Shown here piece after piece: positions 1 to 6,152 of a stretch of DNA of 7,463 nt. Location: positions 1 to 7,463 of the forward strand of contig JAUYDJ010000262.1 of assembly GCA_030690025.1 (NCBI GenBank), read 5' to 3'. Under the pieces are notes generated by a model that worked only from the letters and a program-made list of their open reading frames with translations, was not told the DNA's origin and made no database searches. Each line of letters starts with the position of its first letter. Within the stretch, counting starts at the first letter, position 1. The translations under genes and the position numbers were made by a program. This DNA comes from Chloroflexota bacterium (lineage in GTDB: Bacteria > Chloroflexota > Dehalococcoidia > Dehalococcoidales > JAUYDJ01).

Positions 1-125
1 CGGCCGAGGTCGAGGATTACCTCCAGCAGCTCCCTGGCGTCTTCTTGCTCGATGAGCAACTGGCGGATTTGCGGCGGCAATATGCTTAGCAGGGCATCCA
101 GGTCGTCAGTGATTACCTTTTGCAA
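1..125 (-). CDS. SpoIIIAA/Ycf45-like AAA ATPase, N-terminal fragment (partial)
   Basis: Only the first 41 codons are in the window; the gene continues past the left edge. The reading frame starts at a TTG (125-123) preceded by AGGAGGGA (135-128) and gives an N-terminus with ITDDLDALLSILPPQIRQLL, then EQEDARELLEVILDLGR. This opening, with 'ITDDL..LL.ILP..IR' followed by 'L.EV.LDLGR', is what I recall of the SpoIIIAA/Ycf45-like P-loop ATPases, often with an R3H nucleic-acid-binding domain at the C-terminus, found in cyanobacteria, Chloroflexota and Firmicutes. The Walker motifs would lie outside the window, so the ATPase function is inferred from family resemblance alone. The Shine-Dalgarno to TTG spacing is short (about 4 nt), but no in-frame ATG competes. 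It lies downstream of fabF in the same direction, 212 nt away, with a palindromic repeat between them. Confidence 0.6.
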   Translation of the reverse strand, partial: MQKVITDDLDALLSILPPQIRQLLIEQEDARELLEVILDLG

Positions 126-154
126 TGTCCCTCCTGAATTAGTATTGTTTCAAA

Positions 155-254
155 TGTCATTCTGAGCGTAGCGAAGAATCCGTCCTTTCTTTGACGGATT
201 CTTCAGTCGTTCGCCTGCGGCGTCCTCCTTCAGGATGAATCCTTCAGGATGACA
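155..254. repeat. Palindromic dispersed repeat A (TCATTCTGAGCG type)
   Basis: TGTCAT (155-160) at one end is matched by ATGACA (249-254) at the other. Inside is a perfect 12-bp inverted repeat, GAAGAATCCGTC (173-184) and GACGGATTCTTC (193-204), around an 8-nt loop. The arm sequence TCATTCTGAGCGTAGCGAAG is typical of short non-coding palindromic elements scattered through intergenic DNA of many Chloroflexota and other bacterial genomes (from memory). The right arm is longer than the left because it contains a tandem duplication: TCCTTCAGGATGA occurs at 226-238 and again at 240-252. It carries no coding capacity, so if mobile it would be a MITE-like element moved in trans. It could also act as a transcript-stabilising or terminating hairpin between fabF and the downstream ATPase gene. 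Confidence 0.75.
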
Positions 255-337
255 CAATAGCCTGAAACCTATTTTCGTAGCAATGACAATTTTAATTTGC
301 TTGCCAAAGCACCGAAGATAGAGTAAAAGCGAGTATC

Positions 338-1591
338 CTACCGGTACTGGCGGAAGATAAGCACCGAGTTATGCCCGCCAAAGCCGAAGGAGTTGGACAT
401 GGCGGTGTGTATTTTGACCCGGCGCGCCCGGTTAGGCACATAGTCCAGGTCGCATTCCGGGTCGGGATGGGTCAGGTTTATGGTCGGGGGGAGCACCCCG
501 TGCACCAGGGAGAGCACGGTTATCACCGCTTCAATACTGCCCGCCGCGCCCAGCAGGTGCCCGAGCATGGACTTGCTGGCTGATATCGGGACATGCCGGG
601 CACGGTCGCCGAACACATTCTTGACCACCGCTGTCTCCACACGGTCGTTAAGCAAGGTCGCCGTGCCGTGGGCATTAATGTAATCAATATCATAAGGGGT
701 CAGGTTGGCCCTTTTTAAAGCCAGCCTTACCGCCCGGCTGGCGCTCTCGCCGTCCGGCGAAGGCTGGGTAAGATGGAACGCGTCACTGGTAGCGCCGTAG
801 CCCACCATCTCGGCCAGAATAGGCGCGCCGCGCTCCAGCGCATAGTCGGCATCCTCCAGCACCACCACTGCCGCGCCCTCACCGAGGACAAAGCCATCGC
901 GCTCGGCATCAAAAGGCCGGCAAGCCTCCTGCGGACTGCTATTCCGTGTGGACAAAGCCCGTATAGCTCCAAAAGCTGCCAGCACCAGCGGCATAATGGG
1001 CGCTTCAGTGCCGCCAGCAATCATTATCCGGGCATTCCCCTGGCGAATCATCTCATAAGCCTGGCCGATGGCGTCACTGCCGCTGGAGCACGCCGAAGAG
1101 GGAGCGTAGTTCATCCCCTTGGCGCCCAGGGTCAGCGAGACCTGCACCGAGGCGGCATCGCCGGTCATGGTAGGCGCCAGGATGGGGCTTACCCGGGCCG
1201 GGCCCAGTTCGCTGAGTATCTTGTATTGCTCACAGACGGAGAGCAACCCGCAGACGCTGTTACCCACGATAACCCCGGTATCATAGGCATTATCAGGATT
1301 CAGAGTCAAGTTGGCGGCGGCCGCTGCCTGGAGGCTGGCCACGACGGCAAACTGCGTGAACCGGTCCATGCGGTGGGCCTGCCTCCGGTTGACGTACTGA
1401 CCGGGGTCAAAACCCTTGACCTCGGCGGCGAACCGGGTGGCAAAGGGGGCCGGGTCAAAGCTGGAGATATCGCCCACCCCGGACTTTCCGGCGATGAGCG
1501 CCTGCCACATGCTGTCGACGGTGAGGCCAACCGGGCTGACCGCTCCCAGGCCGGTAACTACCACTCTCCTGCCATTCGACTCTGTTTTCAC
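338..1591 (-). CDS. fabF: Beta-ketoacyl-[ACP] synthase II (KAS II)
   Basis: This cytosolic thiolase-fold enzyme condenses malonyl-ACP with acyl-ACP in the elongation step of type II fatty acid synthesis. I start it at GTG 1591, giving 417 aa (E. coli FabF is 413). AAGGTGG (1603-1597) lies 5 nt upstream, the conserved first strand (RRVVVTGLGAVSPVG) follows directly, and the upstream ATG at 1639 would lie before the predicted transcription start. The catalytic triad is complete: nucleophile Cys168 in SSACSSGSDAIG, His308 in NAHGTAT and His345 in MLGHLLGAAG. The conserved Lys340 and the gatekeeper Phe404 in the GFGGHN loop are also present. The C-terminus (NSVLIF) is intact and the stop is TAG. 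No acpP, fabD or fabG is adjacent, so it does not sit in a classical fab cluster here. Other KAS-like synthases cannot be fully excluded, but length and motifs fit FabF well. Confidence 0.93.
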   Translation of the reverse strand: MKTESNGRRVVVTGLGAVSPVGLTVDSMWQALIAGKSGVGDISSFDPAPFATRFAAEVKGFDPGQYVNRRQAHRMDRFTQFAVVASLQAAAAANLTLNPDNAYDTGVIVGNSVCGLLSVCEQYKILSELGPARVSPILAPTMTGDAASVQVSLTLGAKGMNYAPSSACSSGSDAIGQAYEMIRQGNARIMIAGGTEAPIMPLVLAAFGAIRALSTRNSSPQEACRPFDAERDGFVLGEGAAVVVLEDADYALERGAPILAEMVGYGATSDAFHLTQPSPDGESASRAVRLALKRANLTPYDIDYINAHGTATLLNDRVETAVVKNVFGDRARHVPISASKSMLGHLLGAAGSIEAVITVLSLVHGVLPPTINLTHPDPECDLDYVPNRARRVKIHTAMSNSFGFGGHNSVLIFRQYR

Positions 1592-1596
1592 CGACA

Positions 1597-1603
1597 CCAC
1601 CTT
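1597..1603 (-). promoter_or_regulatory. Ribosome binding site deciding the fabF start
   Basis: On the minus strand AAGGTGG is followed by 5 nt (TGTCG) and then GTG (1591-1589). This supports the GTG over the in-frame ATG at 1639, which would add 16 residues absent from the family. Confidence 0.6.
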
Positions 1604-1625
1604 AATCAGAAGCCAAATTTCCTGT

Positions 1626-1655
1626 AGTATAGCAAACAAAGTTGGAAAGCAGCAA
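1626..1655 (-). promoter_or_regulatory. Predicted fabF promoter
   Basis: On the minus strand TTGCTG (1655-1650) and TATACT (1631-1626) are separated by 18 nt. The -10 matches consensus at 5 of 6 positions; the -35 is weak. The predicted start of transcription is near 1619, giving a leader of about 28 nt with the fabF RBS inside it. The spacer between typA and fabF (1592-1744) holds nothing else I can name and has no clear terminator, so some readthrough from typA is possible. Confidence 0.45.
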
Positions 1656-1744
1656 GCGGTTAACCAGCCTAGTGCTCTGATAGAATCCTAAAGTAGTACC
1701 AAAGTCCTATGAAGACAGAGGGGAGCTTAATGGGCGCCGCGATT

Positions 1745-3580
1745 TTAGACCTGGGCAACGCTTCGCCGCACCGCGGCAATGCTCCTCAGCCGCTGTGTCT
1801 CGTGGAGCAGCTTCTTCCGCAGCCGGATATTCTTCGGGGTGACCTCAACCAACTCATCATTATTGATGAAGTCGATGGCCTGCTCCAGGCTCAACTTTAA
1901 CGGCGGAGTCAGCTTTATGGCGATATCGGAGGTAGAGGCACGCACGTTGGTGAGCTTCTTTTCCTTGCAGACATTAACGGCCATGTCCTGCGGGCGGGGA
2001 TTGATACCCACAATCATGCCCTCGTAGACCGGCGTGCCCGGTTCGATAAAGGTCAGCCCGCGTCCCTGGGCATTGTTCAGGCCATAGGTAACCGCCGTGC
2101 CGTCCTCCGAGGCCACCAGCACCCCGCTGCGGCTGGAAGTCACCTCGCCCAACGCAGGTTCGTAGTCGAGGAAGAGGGTGTTCATAACCCCCTCGCCCCG
2201 GGTAGCGGTAAGAAACGCGCCGTGAAAACCAATCAGCCCCTTGGTGGGGATACGGTACTCCAGACGCACGTTACCGTGGCCATCATTACGCATATCGGTC
2301 ATGTGTGCCTGCCGTTTGCTCAGCATCTCGGTCAGGACGCCGATGTATTCGTCCCGGATATCGATGGTGAGTGATTCCACCGGCTCCATGAGCTTGCCAT
2401 CGACTATTTTAGTGACCGCCTGCGGCTTGGAGACTTCAAACTCGTAGCCCTCCCGGCGCATGGTCTCAATGAGAATGGCCAGGTGCAGCTCGCCCCGCCC
2501 GGCCACGCGGAAGACATCCGGACCTTGGGTATCCTGTACCCTGAGGCTGAGATTGGTCTCCAGCTCCTTGTACAGCCGCTCGCGCAGCTGGCGGGTAGTG
2601 CTGAAGCGCCCATCGCGGCCGGAAAACGGTGATGTGTTTACCCCAACGAACATCTCGACCGTCGGTTCGCCCACCTCGATGCGGGCTATTGCTTCAGGCT
2701 GCTCCGGGCTGGAAATAGTATCGCCAATGCCCACATCCGCCACGCCGGTTACGGCCACAATGTCGCCGGCCTGAGCTTCGTTTGTCTCCAGGCGCTTGAG
2801 TCCCAGGTGAGTAAATACCTCACCAATCTCATGCCGGGTTATGCTCCCATCGGCGCTCACCCTGACTACTTCATCGTGCGGCGCTACTTTGCCGCGGTGG
2901 ATTCTACCGATGGCCATTCTACCTTTGTGGTTATCATAGTCCAGATTGGATACCAGCATCTGGAAGGGACCATCCTCAATAGCCGGCGGTGGTACCGCCT
3001 GCAGAATAGCTTCAAAGAGAGGCTCCAGGTTTTTACCTTCCGCGCCCAGTTCGGTCACGGCCACGCCGGCCTTGCCGCTGGCATAGAGCACCCGGAAATC
3101 CAGCTGGTCGGCGCTGGTGGCCAGCTCCAGGAAAAGGTCCTGGGTCAGGCTGAGCACCTCGGCCGGGCGCGCGTTCTCCCGGTCAATCTTATTAAGGACC
3201 ACGATGGGTTTTAAGCCCTTTTCCAGGGCCCGCTGCAGCACAAACTTGGTCTGGGGCATGGGCCCATCCACCGAGTCCACCAGAAGCAGGCAGCCGTCAG
3301 CCATATTGATGACGCGTTCCACCTCGCCGCTGAAATCAGCGTGTCCCGGCGTATCGATAATGTTGATTTTGACGCCCCGGTAGACCACGGCGGTATTCTT
3401 GGCCAGGATAGTGATGCCTCTTTCCCGCTCGAGCTCATTGCGGTCCATGATGCACTCGCCAACCTGCTCATTGTCCCGGAAGATCTTGCTTTGTTTCAGC
3501 ATGGCGTCCACCAGGGTGGTCTTGCCATGGTCAACATGAGCAATAATTACTATATTTCTGATATCCTGTCGATAGTCCAT
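1745..3580 (-). CDS. typA: Ribosome-associated translational GTPase TypA/BipA
   Basis: TypA/BipA is an EF-G-like GTPase that binds the 70S ribosome and is linked to stress and low-temperature growth and to 50S assembly. The ORF gives 611 aa from ATG 3580 (E. coli BipA is 607). I prefer this ATG to the GTG 9 nt upstream because GGTGA (3590-3586) sits 5 nt before it. All G motifs are visible: G1 AHVDHGKTT at residues 14-22, the switch I region RERGIT at 52-57, G3 DTPGH at 76-80, G4 NKID at 130-133 and G5-like SGK near 167. The beta-barrel domain II, the EF-G-like domains III and V ([20 protein letters not shown] near residue 365) and the TypA-specific C-terminal domain (ending near LRKKLL and RSVAQV) follow. 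Length and the [22 protein letters not shown] block distinguish it from EF-G and LepA. It appears monocistronic or read through into fabF. Confidence 0.96.
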   Translation of the reverse strand: MDYRQDIRNIVIIAHVDHGKTTLVDAMLKQSKIFRDNEQVGECIMDRNELERERGITILAKNTAVVYRGVKINIIDTPGHADFSGEVERVINMADGCLLLVDSVDGPMPQTKFVLQRALEKGLKPIVVLNKIDRENARPAEVLSLTQDLFLELATSADQLDFRVLYASGKAGVAVTELGAEGKNLEPLFEAILQAVPPPAIEDGPFQMLVSNLDYDNHKGRMAIGRIHRGKVAPHDEVVRVSADGSITRHEIGEVFTHLGLKRLETNEAQAGDIVAVTGVADVGIGDTISSPEQPEAIARIEVGEPTVEMFVGVNTSPFSGRDGRFSTTRQLRERLYKELETNLSLRVQDTQGPDVFRVAGRGELHLAILIETMRREGYEFEVSKPQAVTKIVDGKLMEPVESLTIDIRDEYIGVLTEMLSKRQAHMTDMRNDGHGNVRLEYRIPTKGLIGFHGAFLTATRGEGVMNTLFLDYEPALGEVTSSRSGVLVASEDGTAVTYGLNNAQGRGLTFIEPGTPVYEGMIVGINPRPQDMAVNVCKEKKLTNVRASTSDIAIKLTPPLKLSLEQAIDFINNDELVEVTPKNIRLRKKLLHETQRLRSIAAVRRSVAQV

Positions 3581-3585
3581 AATTG

Positions 3586-3662
3586 TCACCGATTCGCAGT
3601 CAAATTTTTTCAGCCGCCCGGTATTGCCCGGGCCTCGCTGGCATTCGCTGCGTCAAATGCCA
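3586..3662 (-). promoter_or_regulatory. typA 5' leader with two short hairpins and RBS
   Basis: Reading on the minus strand, a 7-bp inverted repeat (3662-3656 with 3645-3639, 10-nt loop) is followed by a 6-bp GC hairpin, GCCCGG/CCGGGC with a 6-nt loop, near 3615-3632. Then come an A-rich tract and GGTGA (3590-3586), the likely Shine-Dalgarno. No convincing sigma-70 promoter was found between here and the hairpin at 3745-3777. A weak TAATTA lies upstream near 3660-3666. The hairpins are small and could be incidental. Confidence 0.3.
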
Positions 3663-3744
3663 TAATTACGAGTTTGTAAATGTTCGGGAAAAAGGTTGGG
3701 CTTCAATGTTTGCCCGCGTCAGGTAGTCTTGCGAACATGAAACA

Positions 3745-3777
3745 ACGCACCTGGACCGGAATCCGGTCCAGGTGCGT
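3745..3777 (-). terminator. Strong intergenic hairpin terminator, possibly bidirectional
   Basis: A perfect 15-bp stem, ACGCACCTGGACCGG (3745-3759) with its complement (3763-3777), closes a 3-nt loop. It begins 18 nt beyond the stop of the zinc-protein gene on the minus strand, so its natural role is to end that transcript before typA. On the minus strand it is followed by a modest U tract (TTGTTTC). On the plus strand it is followed by a cleaner GTTTTT (3778-3783), though no plus-strand gene precedes it. Confidence 0.75.
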
Positions 3778-3794
3778 GTTTTTGGTGCTAAAAA

Positions 3795-4133
3795 CTAGCG
3801 TCCCCGGCTTGGTGGTTTGATCTTAGTATAGCAATCGCTGCAATACACCGGTCTATCACCGCGGGGCTGGAACGGAACTTCGGTGTCCTTGCCACACTGA
3901 GCGCACTTGGCGGGGTACATCTGCCGGCGTCCGCCGTAACCAGAGCCACCACCGCTACCGCCACCGCTACCGCTACTTCCGTAGCGCTCTGCTTTCCTGG
4001 CTTCGCGGCATGATGGACAACGCTTGGGCTCGTTAGTGTAGCCTTTGGACTGGAAGAATTCCTGTTCCGTGGCACTGAAAGTGAAGTTAACTCCACAGTC
4101 AGAACACTGAAGCGTCTTGTCTTGCAATGTCAT
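3795..4133 (-). CDS. Two-module zinc-ribbon protein with CxxC-x17-CxxC C-terminus
   Basis: This is a small soluble protein of 112 aa with two zinc-binding modules. The N-terminal module has CSDC at residues 10-13 and CPSC at 39-42, around a region with FxSKGYTNEPKRC, the pattern of the 'probable zinc-ribbon domain' family (zf-trcl). The C-terminal module has CAQC at 77-80 and CSDC at 98-101 with exactly 17 residues between, matching the CxxC-x17-CxxC family. The two are joined by a Gly/Ser-rich linker (about residues 52-69) encoded by imperfect CCGCTA/CCGCCA repeats near 3945-3980. The start is secure: AGGAGG (4146-4141) is 7 nt before the ATG. The function is unknown; nucleic-acid or ribosome binding is plausible for paired zinc ribbons but unproven. 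The GRGDRPVYCSDCY-like C-terminus is common in small abundant proteins of Chloroflexota, as I recall. It has its own predicted promoter and terminator, so it is transcribed alone. Confidence 0.85.
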   Translation of the reverse strand: MTLQDKTLQCSDCGVNFTFSATEQEFFQSKGYTNEPKRCPSCREARKAERYGSSGSGGGSGGGSGYGGRRQMYPAKCAQCGKDTEVPFQPRGDRPVYCSDCYTKIKPPSRGR

Positions 4134-4182
4134 CGGATGACCTCCTCTCTCAAATTAGTTGGTTTAGAGCAAGGGTCATCCG
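4134..4182 (-). promoter_or_regulatory. RBS-overlapping stem in the leader of the zinc-ribbon gene
   Basis: In the minus-strand transcript CGGAUGACC (4182-4174) is perfectly complementary to GGUCAUCCG (4142-4134), a 9-bp stem with a 31-nt loop. The 3' arm ends immediately before the start codon (4133) and takes in the last two Gs of the AGGAGG Shine-Dalgarno (4146-4141). If it forms, ribosome access would be reduced, which could make translation depend on temperature or a bound factor. This is seen by base pairing only; no covariation is available. Confidence 0.4.
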
Positions 4183-4263
4183 TCACTTGGGTAAATCTAC
4201 AGTAGTCTATCAAGGTCAATTTAACTAAGGTTTGGTGATAACCCATCTGAAACCACCATTCTT

Positions 4264-4292
4264 AGTATACACTACCCGAAAACGTTTTGCAA
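4264..4292 (-). promoter_or_regulatory. Predicted promoter of the zinc-ribbon gene
   Basis: On the minus strand TTGCAA (4292-4287) and TATACT (4269-4264) are separated by 17 nt, with a TG just before the -10. The predicted start near 4257 gives an untranslated leader of about 124 nt. A perfect 10-bp palindrome, AAAACGTTTT (4279-4288), overlaps the -35 edge and could be a regulator site. The rest of the stretch between this promoter and the toxin stop (4293-4342) shows only a weak CTGTG/CACAG hairpin (about 4296-4312) that might end the toxin-antitoxin transcript. Confidence 0.5.
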
Positions 4293-4342
4293 GGGGCTGT
4301 GCTGGTTTCACAGTACCGTTCGGTCTTGGTTGGTGAAGTTTA

Positions 4343-4627
4343 TTACTTGTGGTGTCCGACCCATTTGATTCGCACCTCACGATTTGGCCTATCAACCACA
4401 TACCAAACACGAGCATCATCCGTAATGTCATATTGTAGGATGCCTAGTCTTTCGTATCTGCCTCTGAGCTTTTTTAGCTTACCACCTGACTTCAATCTAT
4501 CCTCAGGTGATTCGCGAAGGAATTTCTTACATCGCTCCATCGCCTCGGGTATTTCTAAGCATAGAGCATCCCACTTATCTTTCAGCCGACCTTTAAGGCT
4601 AATGGAATATTCAGTCGATGGTGACAT
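4343..4627 (-). CDS. RelE/ParE-superfamily toxin (putative mRNA interferase)
   Basis: The product is 94 aa, the usual size of RelE-like toxins. It has the pattern of the fold: an N-terminal strand (EYSISL), two helices (about residues 13-45, containing KDKWDAL and EAMERCKKFL), then KLKKLRGRYERL, a strand (ILQYDI), ARVWYVVD and a final VRIKWVGHHK. The basic cluster at residues 50-60 and the ARVWY and GHHK segments correspond to places where RelE-family ribonucleases keep their active and RNA-binding residues, but I cannot assign catalysis residue by residue. The start chosen is ATG 4627, inside the end of the antitoxin gene with a 17-bp overlap (4611-4627). There is no good Shine-Dalgarno, which suggests translational coupling to the antitoxin. 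In-frame extension to 4711 would only read through antitoxin codons. It probably cleaves mRNA on the ribosome when free of antitoxin. ParE-type gyrase poisoning is the less likely alternative. Confidence 0.8.
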   Translation of the reverse strand: MSPSTEYSISLKGRLKDKWDALCLEIPEAMERCKKFLRESPEDRLKSGGKLKKLRGRYERLGILQYDITDDARVWYVVDRPNREVRIKWVGHHK

Positions 4628-5054
4628 AATCTTTGGGGTTGTCTTTTTCAAGCAAAGACTTTGTTGCCTCACTGTTATGTGCTGTCTCAGCGGTAGCTTC
4701 CCAGTCTTCAATAAGATTGTTCAACTTGCTAAGTTCACCCTGAACAAGGTCGGCAAGCGCCGTATTCAGGAGTTGTTTACGAAACTCTTGCCTTTCTTCT
4801 TCAGAGAGATACGAAGCCCAGGGGAAAACGGAATACCGCCCCTTTTCGTAATCCTCGCAAAAGGTAATAATCTTATGCAACATATCAATTTGTGCGTAAA
4901 GCCTTTCGGCTTCTCTGCGGTTCATAACGGTAAGATTGGTGTCACCATAGTGAATAGTAATCGGAGCACGAGATGCGTACTCCAGCCACTTTTTTTGATT
5001 TTTCCTAAGGTCAGTGGCGTTGACTATTCGGTCCGAAAATATTGTGCTGACCAT
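4611..5054 (-). CDS. Phd/YefM-type antitoxin with long C-terminal extension
   Basis: The product is 147 aa from ATG 5054; GAGGTGA (5066-5060) lies 5 nt upstream, better placed than for the GTG at 5063. Residues 1 to about 57 look like a Phd/YefM DNA-binding domain: VNATDLRKNQKKWLEYA, then PITIHYGDTNLTVMNRREAERL. The rest is longer than in classical Phd (about 73-90 aa). It contains FPWASYLSEEERQEFRKQLL and a segment with WEATAETAHNSEATKSLLEKD, reminiscent of the extended prevent-host-death antitoxins common in Actinobacteria, where a similar 'W.ATAE' motif precedes the end. The extension presumably binds the toxin, and the N-terminus the operon's own promoter. It overlaps the toxin gene by 17 bp, the standard antitoxin-first order. 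The stop codon is TGA. Codon usage is more AT-rich than in typA or epmA, which fits horizontal acquisition. Confidence 0.8.
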   Translation of the reverse strand: MVSTIFSDRIVNATDLRKNQKKWLEYASRAPITIHYGDTNLTVMNRREAERLYAQIDMLHKIITFCEDYEKGRYSVFPWASYLSEEERQEFRKQLLNTALADLVQGELSKLNNLIEDWEATAETAHNSEATKSLLEKDNPKDYVTID

Positions 5055-5138
5055 CTGACTCACCTCGCTAATTCTTTCTATCTGTGCAAAAAGAATAACA
5101 ATAACAGTACAAAATGAATTACGTAAACTGCTACAACT

Positions 5139-5162
5139 ACCATATTAGACCACATTCTACCA
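5139..5162 (-). promoter_or_regulatory. Putative operator: three TGGT boxes at 10-bp spacing
   Basis: On the plus strand ACCA begins at 5139, 5149 and 5159, within ACCATATT, ACCACATT and ACCACACG. The units are spaced by one helical turn and cover the -10, the spacer and the likely transcription start of the toxin-antitoxin promoter. This placement suits autorepression by the antitoxin or the complex. A separate palindrome, TTACGTAA (5119-5126), lies just downstream in the leader. The repeats are short, so chance is possible. Confidence 0.35.
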
Positions 5163-5173
5163 CACGGTGTCAA
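5144..5173 (-). promoter_or_regulatory. Near-consensus promoter of the toxin-antitoxin operon
   Basis: On the minus strand a perfect TTGACA (5173-5168) is followed after 18 nt by TCTAAT (5149-5144), 5 of 6 for the -10. The start is predicted near 5137, about 83 nt before the antitoxin ATG. The -35 box touches the last base of the upstream terminator stem. Confidence 0.6.
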
Positions 5174-5203
5174 TAAGAGAGGGGGCCAAAGCCCCCTCTC
5201 TTA
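5174..5203 (-). terminator. Hairpin terminator after the efp-epmA operon
   Basis: A perfect 13-bp stem (5174-5186 with 5191-5203), built on AGAGAGGGGGC/GCCCCCTCTCT, closes a 4-nt loop and begins 22 nt past the epmA stop. The following U tract on the minus strand is short (TTATTGA). The plus-strand side has AAAA, so the minus orientation is the sensible one. It insulates epmA from the toxin-antitoxin promoter directly beyond it. Confidence 0.7.
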
Positions 5204-5225
5204 AAACGACTTCTTCTGGATTCCG

Positions 5226-6146
5226 TCACGCCGTGTCCACCGTGAAGGGCATGACGTCCTCAATACTGTCCGCGTTGCAGAAGAGCATCACCAGCCGGTC
5301 CATGCCCAGGGCAATACCGCCGCACTCGGGCAAGTGGGTAATGGCCTCCAGAAAACGCCGGGGCAGGGACATCTGCCGTCCCTGCTCCTTCTCCATTTGC
5401 TCTATTTCCGTCCGGAAGCGCCGCTCCTGTTCTCGGGCATCAGCCAGCTCACTGTAAGCGTTCGCCAGCTCCAGTCCGCCGATAAATACTTCTGCCCGTT
5501 CCGCCACCTGCGGCTCGCCCAGCTTAAGCCGCGACAGAGAGGCCATTGGCGCCGGGTAATCAAGCAGCACTGTGGGCCGGTCGGGGGCGAAACCGGGGAT
5601 TACCTTAGTCACCAGGTCGGTATCGAACCGTAGCGGGTCGGGGTCGGCGATGGGGTCCCAGCCGGCGGCATTAAGAAAGGCATCACGAACTGTAACCACC
5701 GGCCAGGGCGGCGTGAGGTCGATTTCCTGGCCCTGGTAGAAGATTACGGCGGGCAGCTTGAGCCGGCGGACGATAGCCGCCACCAGCTGTTCGGTATCCC
5801 GCACCATCTGCCGGTAGTCAGCGCCGGCGCGGTACCATTCCAGCATGGTGAACTCGGGATTGTGCCAGCGGCCCCGTTCGCCCTTGCGGAAACAGCGGCT
5901 GACCTGGAAAAGCCTCTCGTAGCCAGCGGCAAGGAGCCGCTTCATATGTAACTCGGGAGAAGTGGACAGGAACCAGCCCTCGCTCTGAAAAGGGGCGATG
6001 TACAGCTCCGGGGCGATTTCGGGAAGACGGACGGGTGTCTCTACCTCGAGAAAGCCCTGCTCCCGGAAGAAAGCCCGACTGAACTCATAAACCAGCGCCC
6101 GGCGTTCCAGGTTTGGCTTCAGGCGAATAAGCCGCCGGTCTTCCAT
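5226..6146 (-). CDS. epmA: EF-P lysine aminoacylase EpmA (GenX/PoxA/YjeA)
   Basis: EpmA is a class II aminoacyl-tRNA synthetase paralogue that attaches (R)-beta-lysine, or lysine, to a conserved lysine of elongation factor P instead of a tRNA. The 306-aa product (E. coli 325) lacks the N-terminal anticodon-binding OB domain of LysRS and is a catalytic core only. Visible landmarks are motif 1 near residues 26-40 (FFREQGFLEVETPV), the STSPELHMKRLL block at 61-72, motif 2 with FRKGERGRWHNPEFTMLEWY at 86-105, FIGGLELANAYSEL at 221-234 and motif 3 GGIALGMDRLVML at 276-288. Ala279 in motif 3 corresponds to E. coli Ala298, which is known to favour beta-lysine; true LysRS has Gly there. It starts 6 nt after the efp stop with only a weak Shine-Dalgarno, so translation is probably coupled to efp. 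The stop is TGA. The beta-lysine-forming aminomutase gene epmB is not in this window. Confidence 0.92.
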   Translation of the reverse strand: MEDRRLIRLKPNLERRALVYEFSRAFFREQGFLEVETPVRLPEIAPELYIAPFQSEGWFLSTSPELHMKRLLAAGYERLFQVSRCFRKGERGRWHNPEFTMLEWYRAGADYRQMVRDTEQLVAAIVRRLKLPAVIFYQGQEIDLTPPWPVVTVRDAFLNAAGWDPIADPDPLRFDTDLVTKVIPGFAPDRPTVLLDYPAPMASLSRLKLGEPQVAERAEVFIGGLELANAYSELADAREQERRFRTEIEQMEKEQGRQMSLPRRFLEAITHLPECGGIALGMDRLVMLFCNADSIEDVMPFTVDTA

Positions 6147-6152
6147 CGCGGT

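Noticed and set aside
268..296. Possible remnant of repeat B (GTAGCAATGACA) between repeat A and fabF
   Set aside because: Only about ten bases resemble the repeat B end and no inverted partner is present, so it cannot be told from chance.
773..1627. Long plus-strand open frame (284 codons) opposite fabF
   Set aside because: It lies entirely antisense to a conserved full-length FabF, has no recognisable domain, and its His/Arg/Gly-rich composition is what GC-rich antisense frames give.
3945..3980. Short CCGCTACCGCCA-like repeats as a CRISPR or iteron array
   Set aside because: They are in frame within the zinc-ribbon gene and simply encode the Gly/Ser linker; there are no spacers.
4225..4431. 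Minus-strand open frame of 68 codons downstream of the toxin
   Set aside because: It overlaps the toxin's 3' end in another frame, has no RBS and no family resemblance, and spans the predicted promoter of the zinc-ribbon gene.
4287..5117. Plus-strand open frame of 276 codons opposite the toxin-antitoxin genes
   Set aside because: The minus-strand pair has recognisable Phd and RelE features, proper RBS and overlap. The plus frame has none and only survives because the region is AT-rich with few antisense stops.
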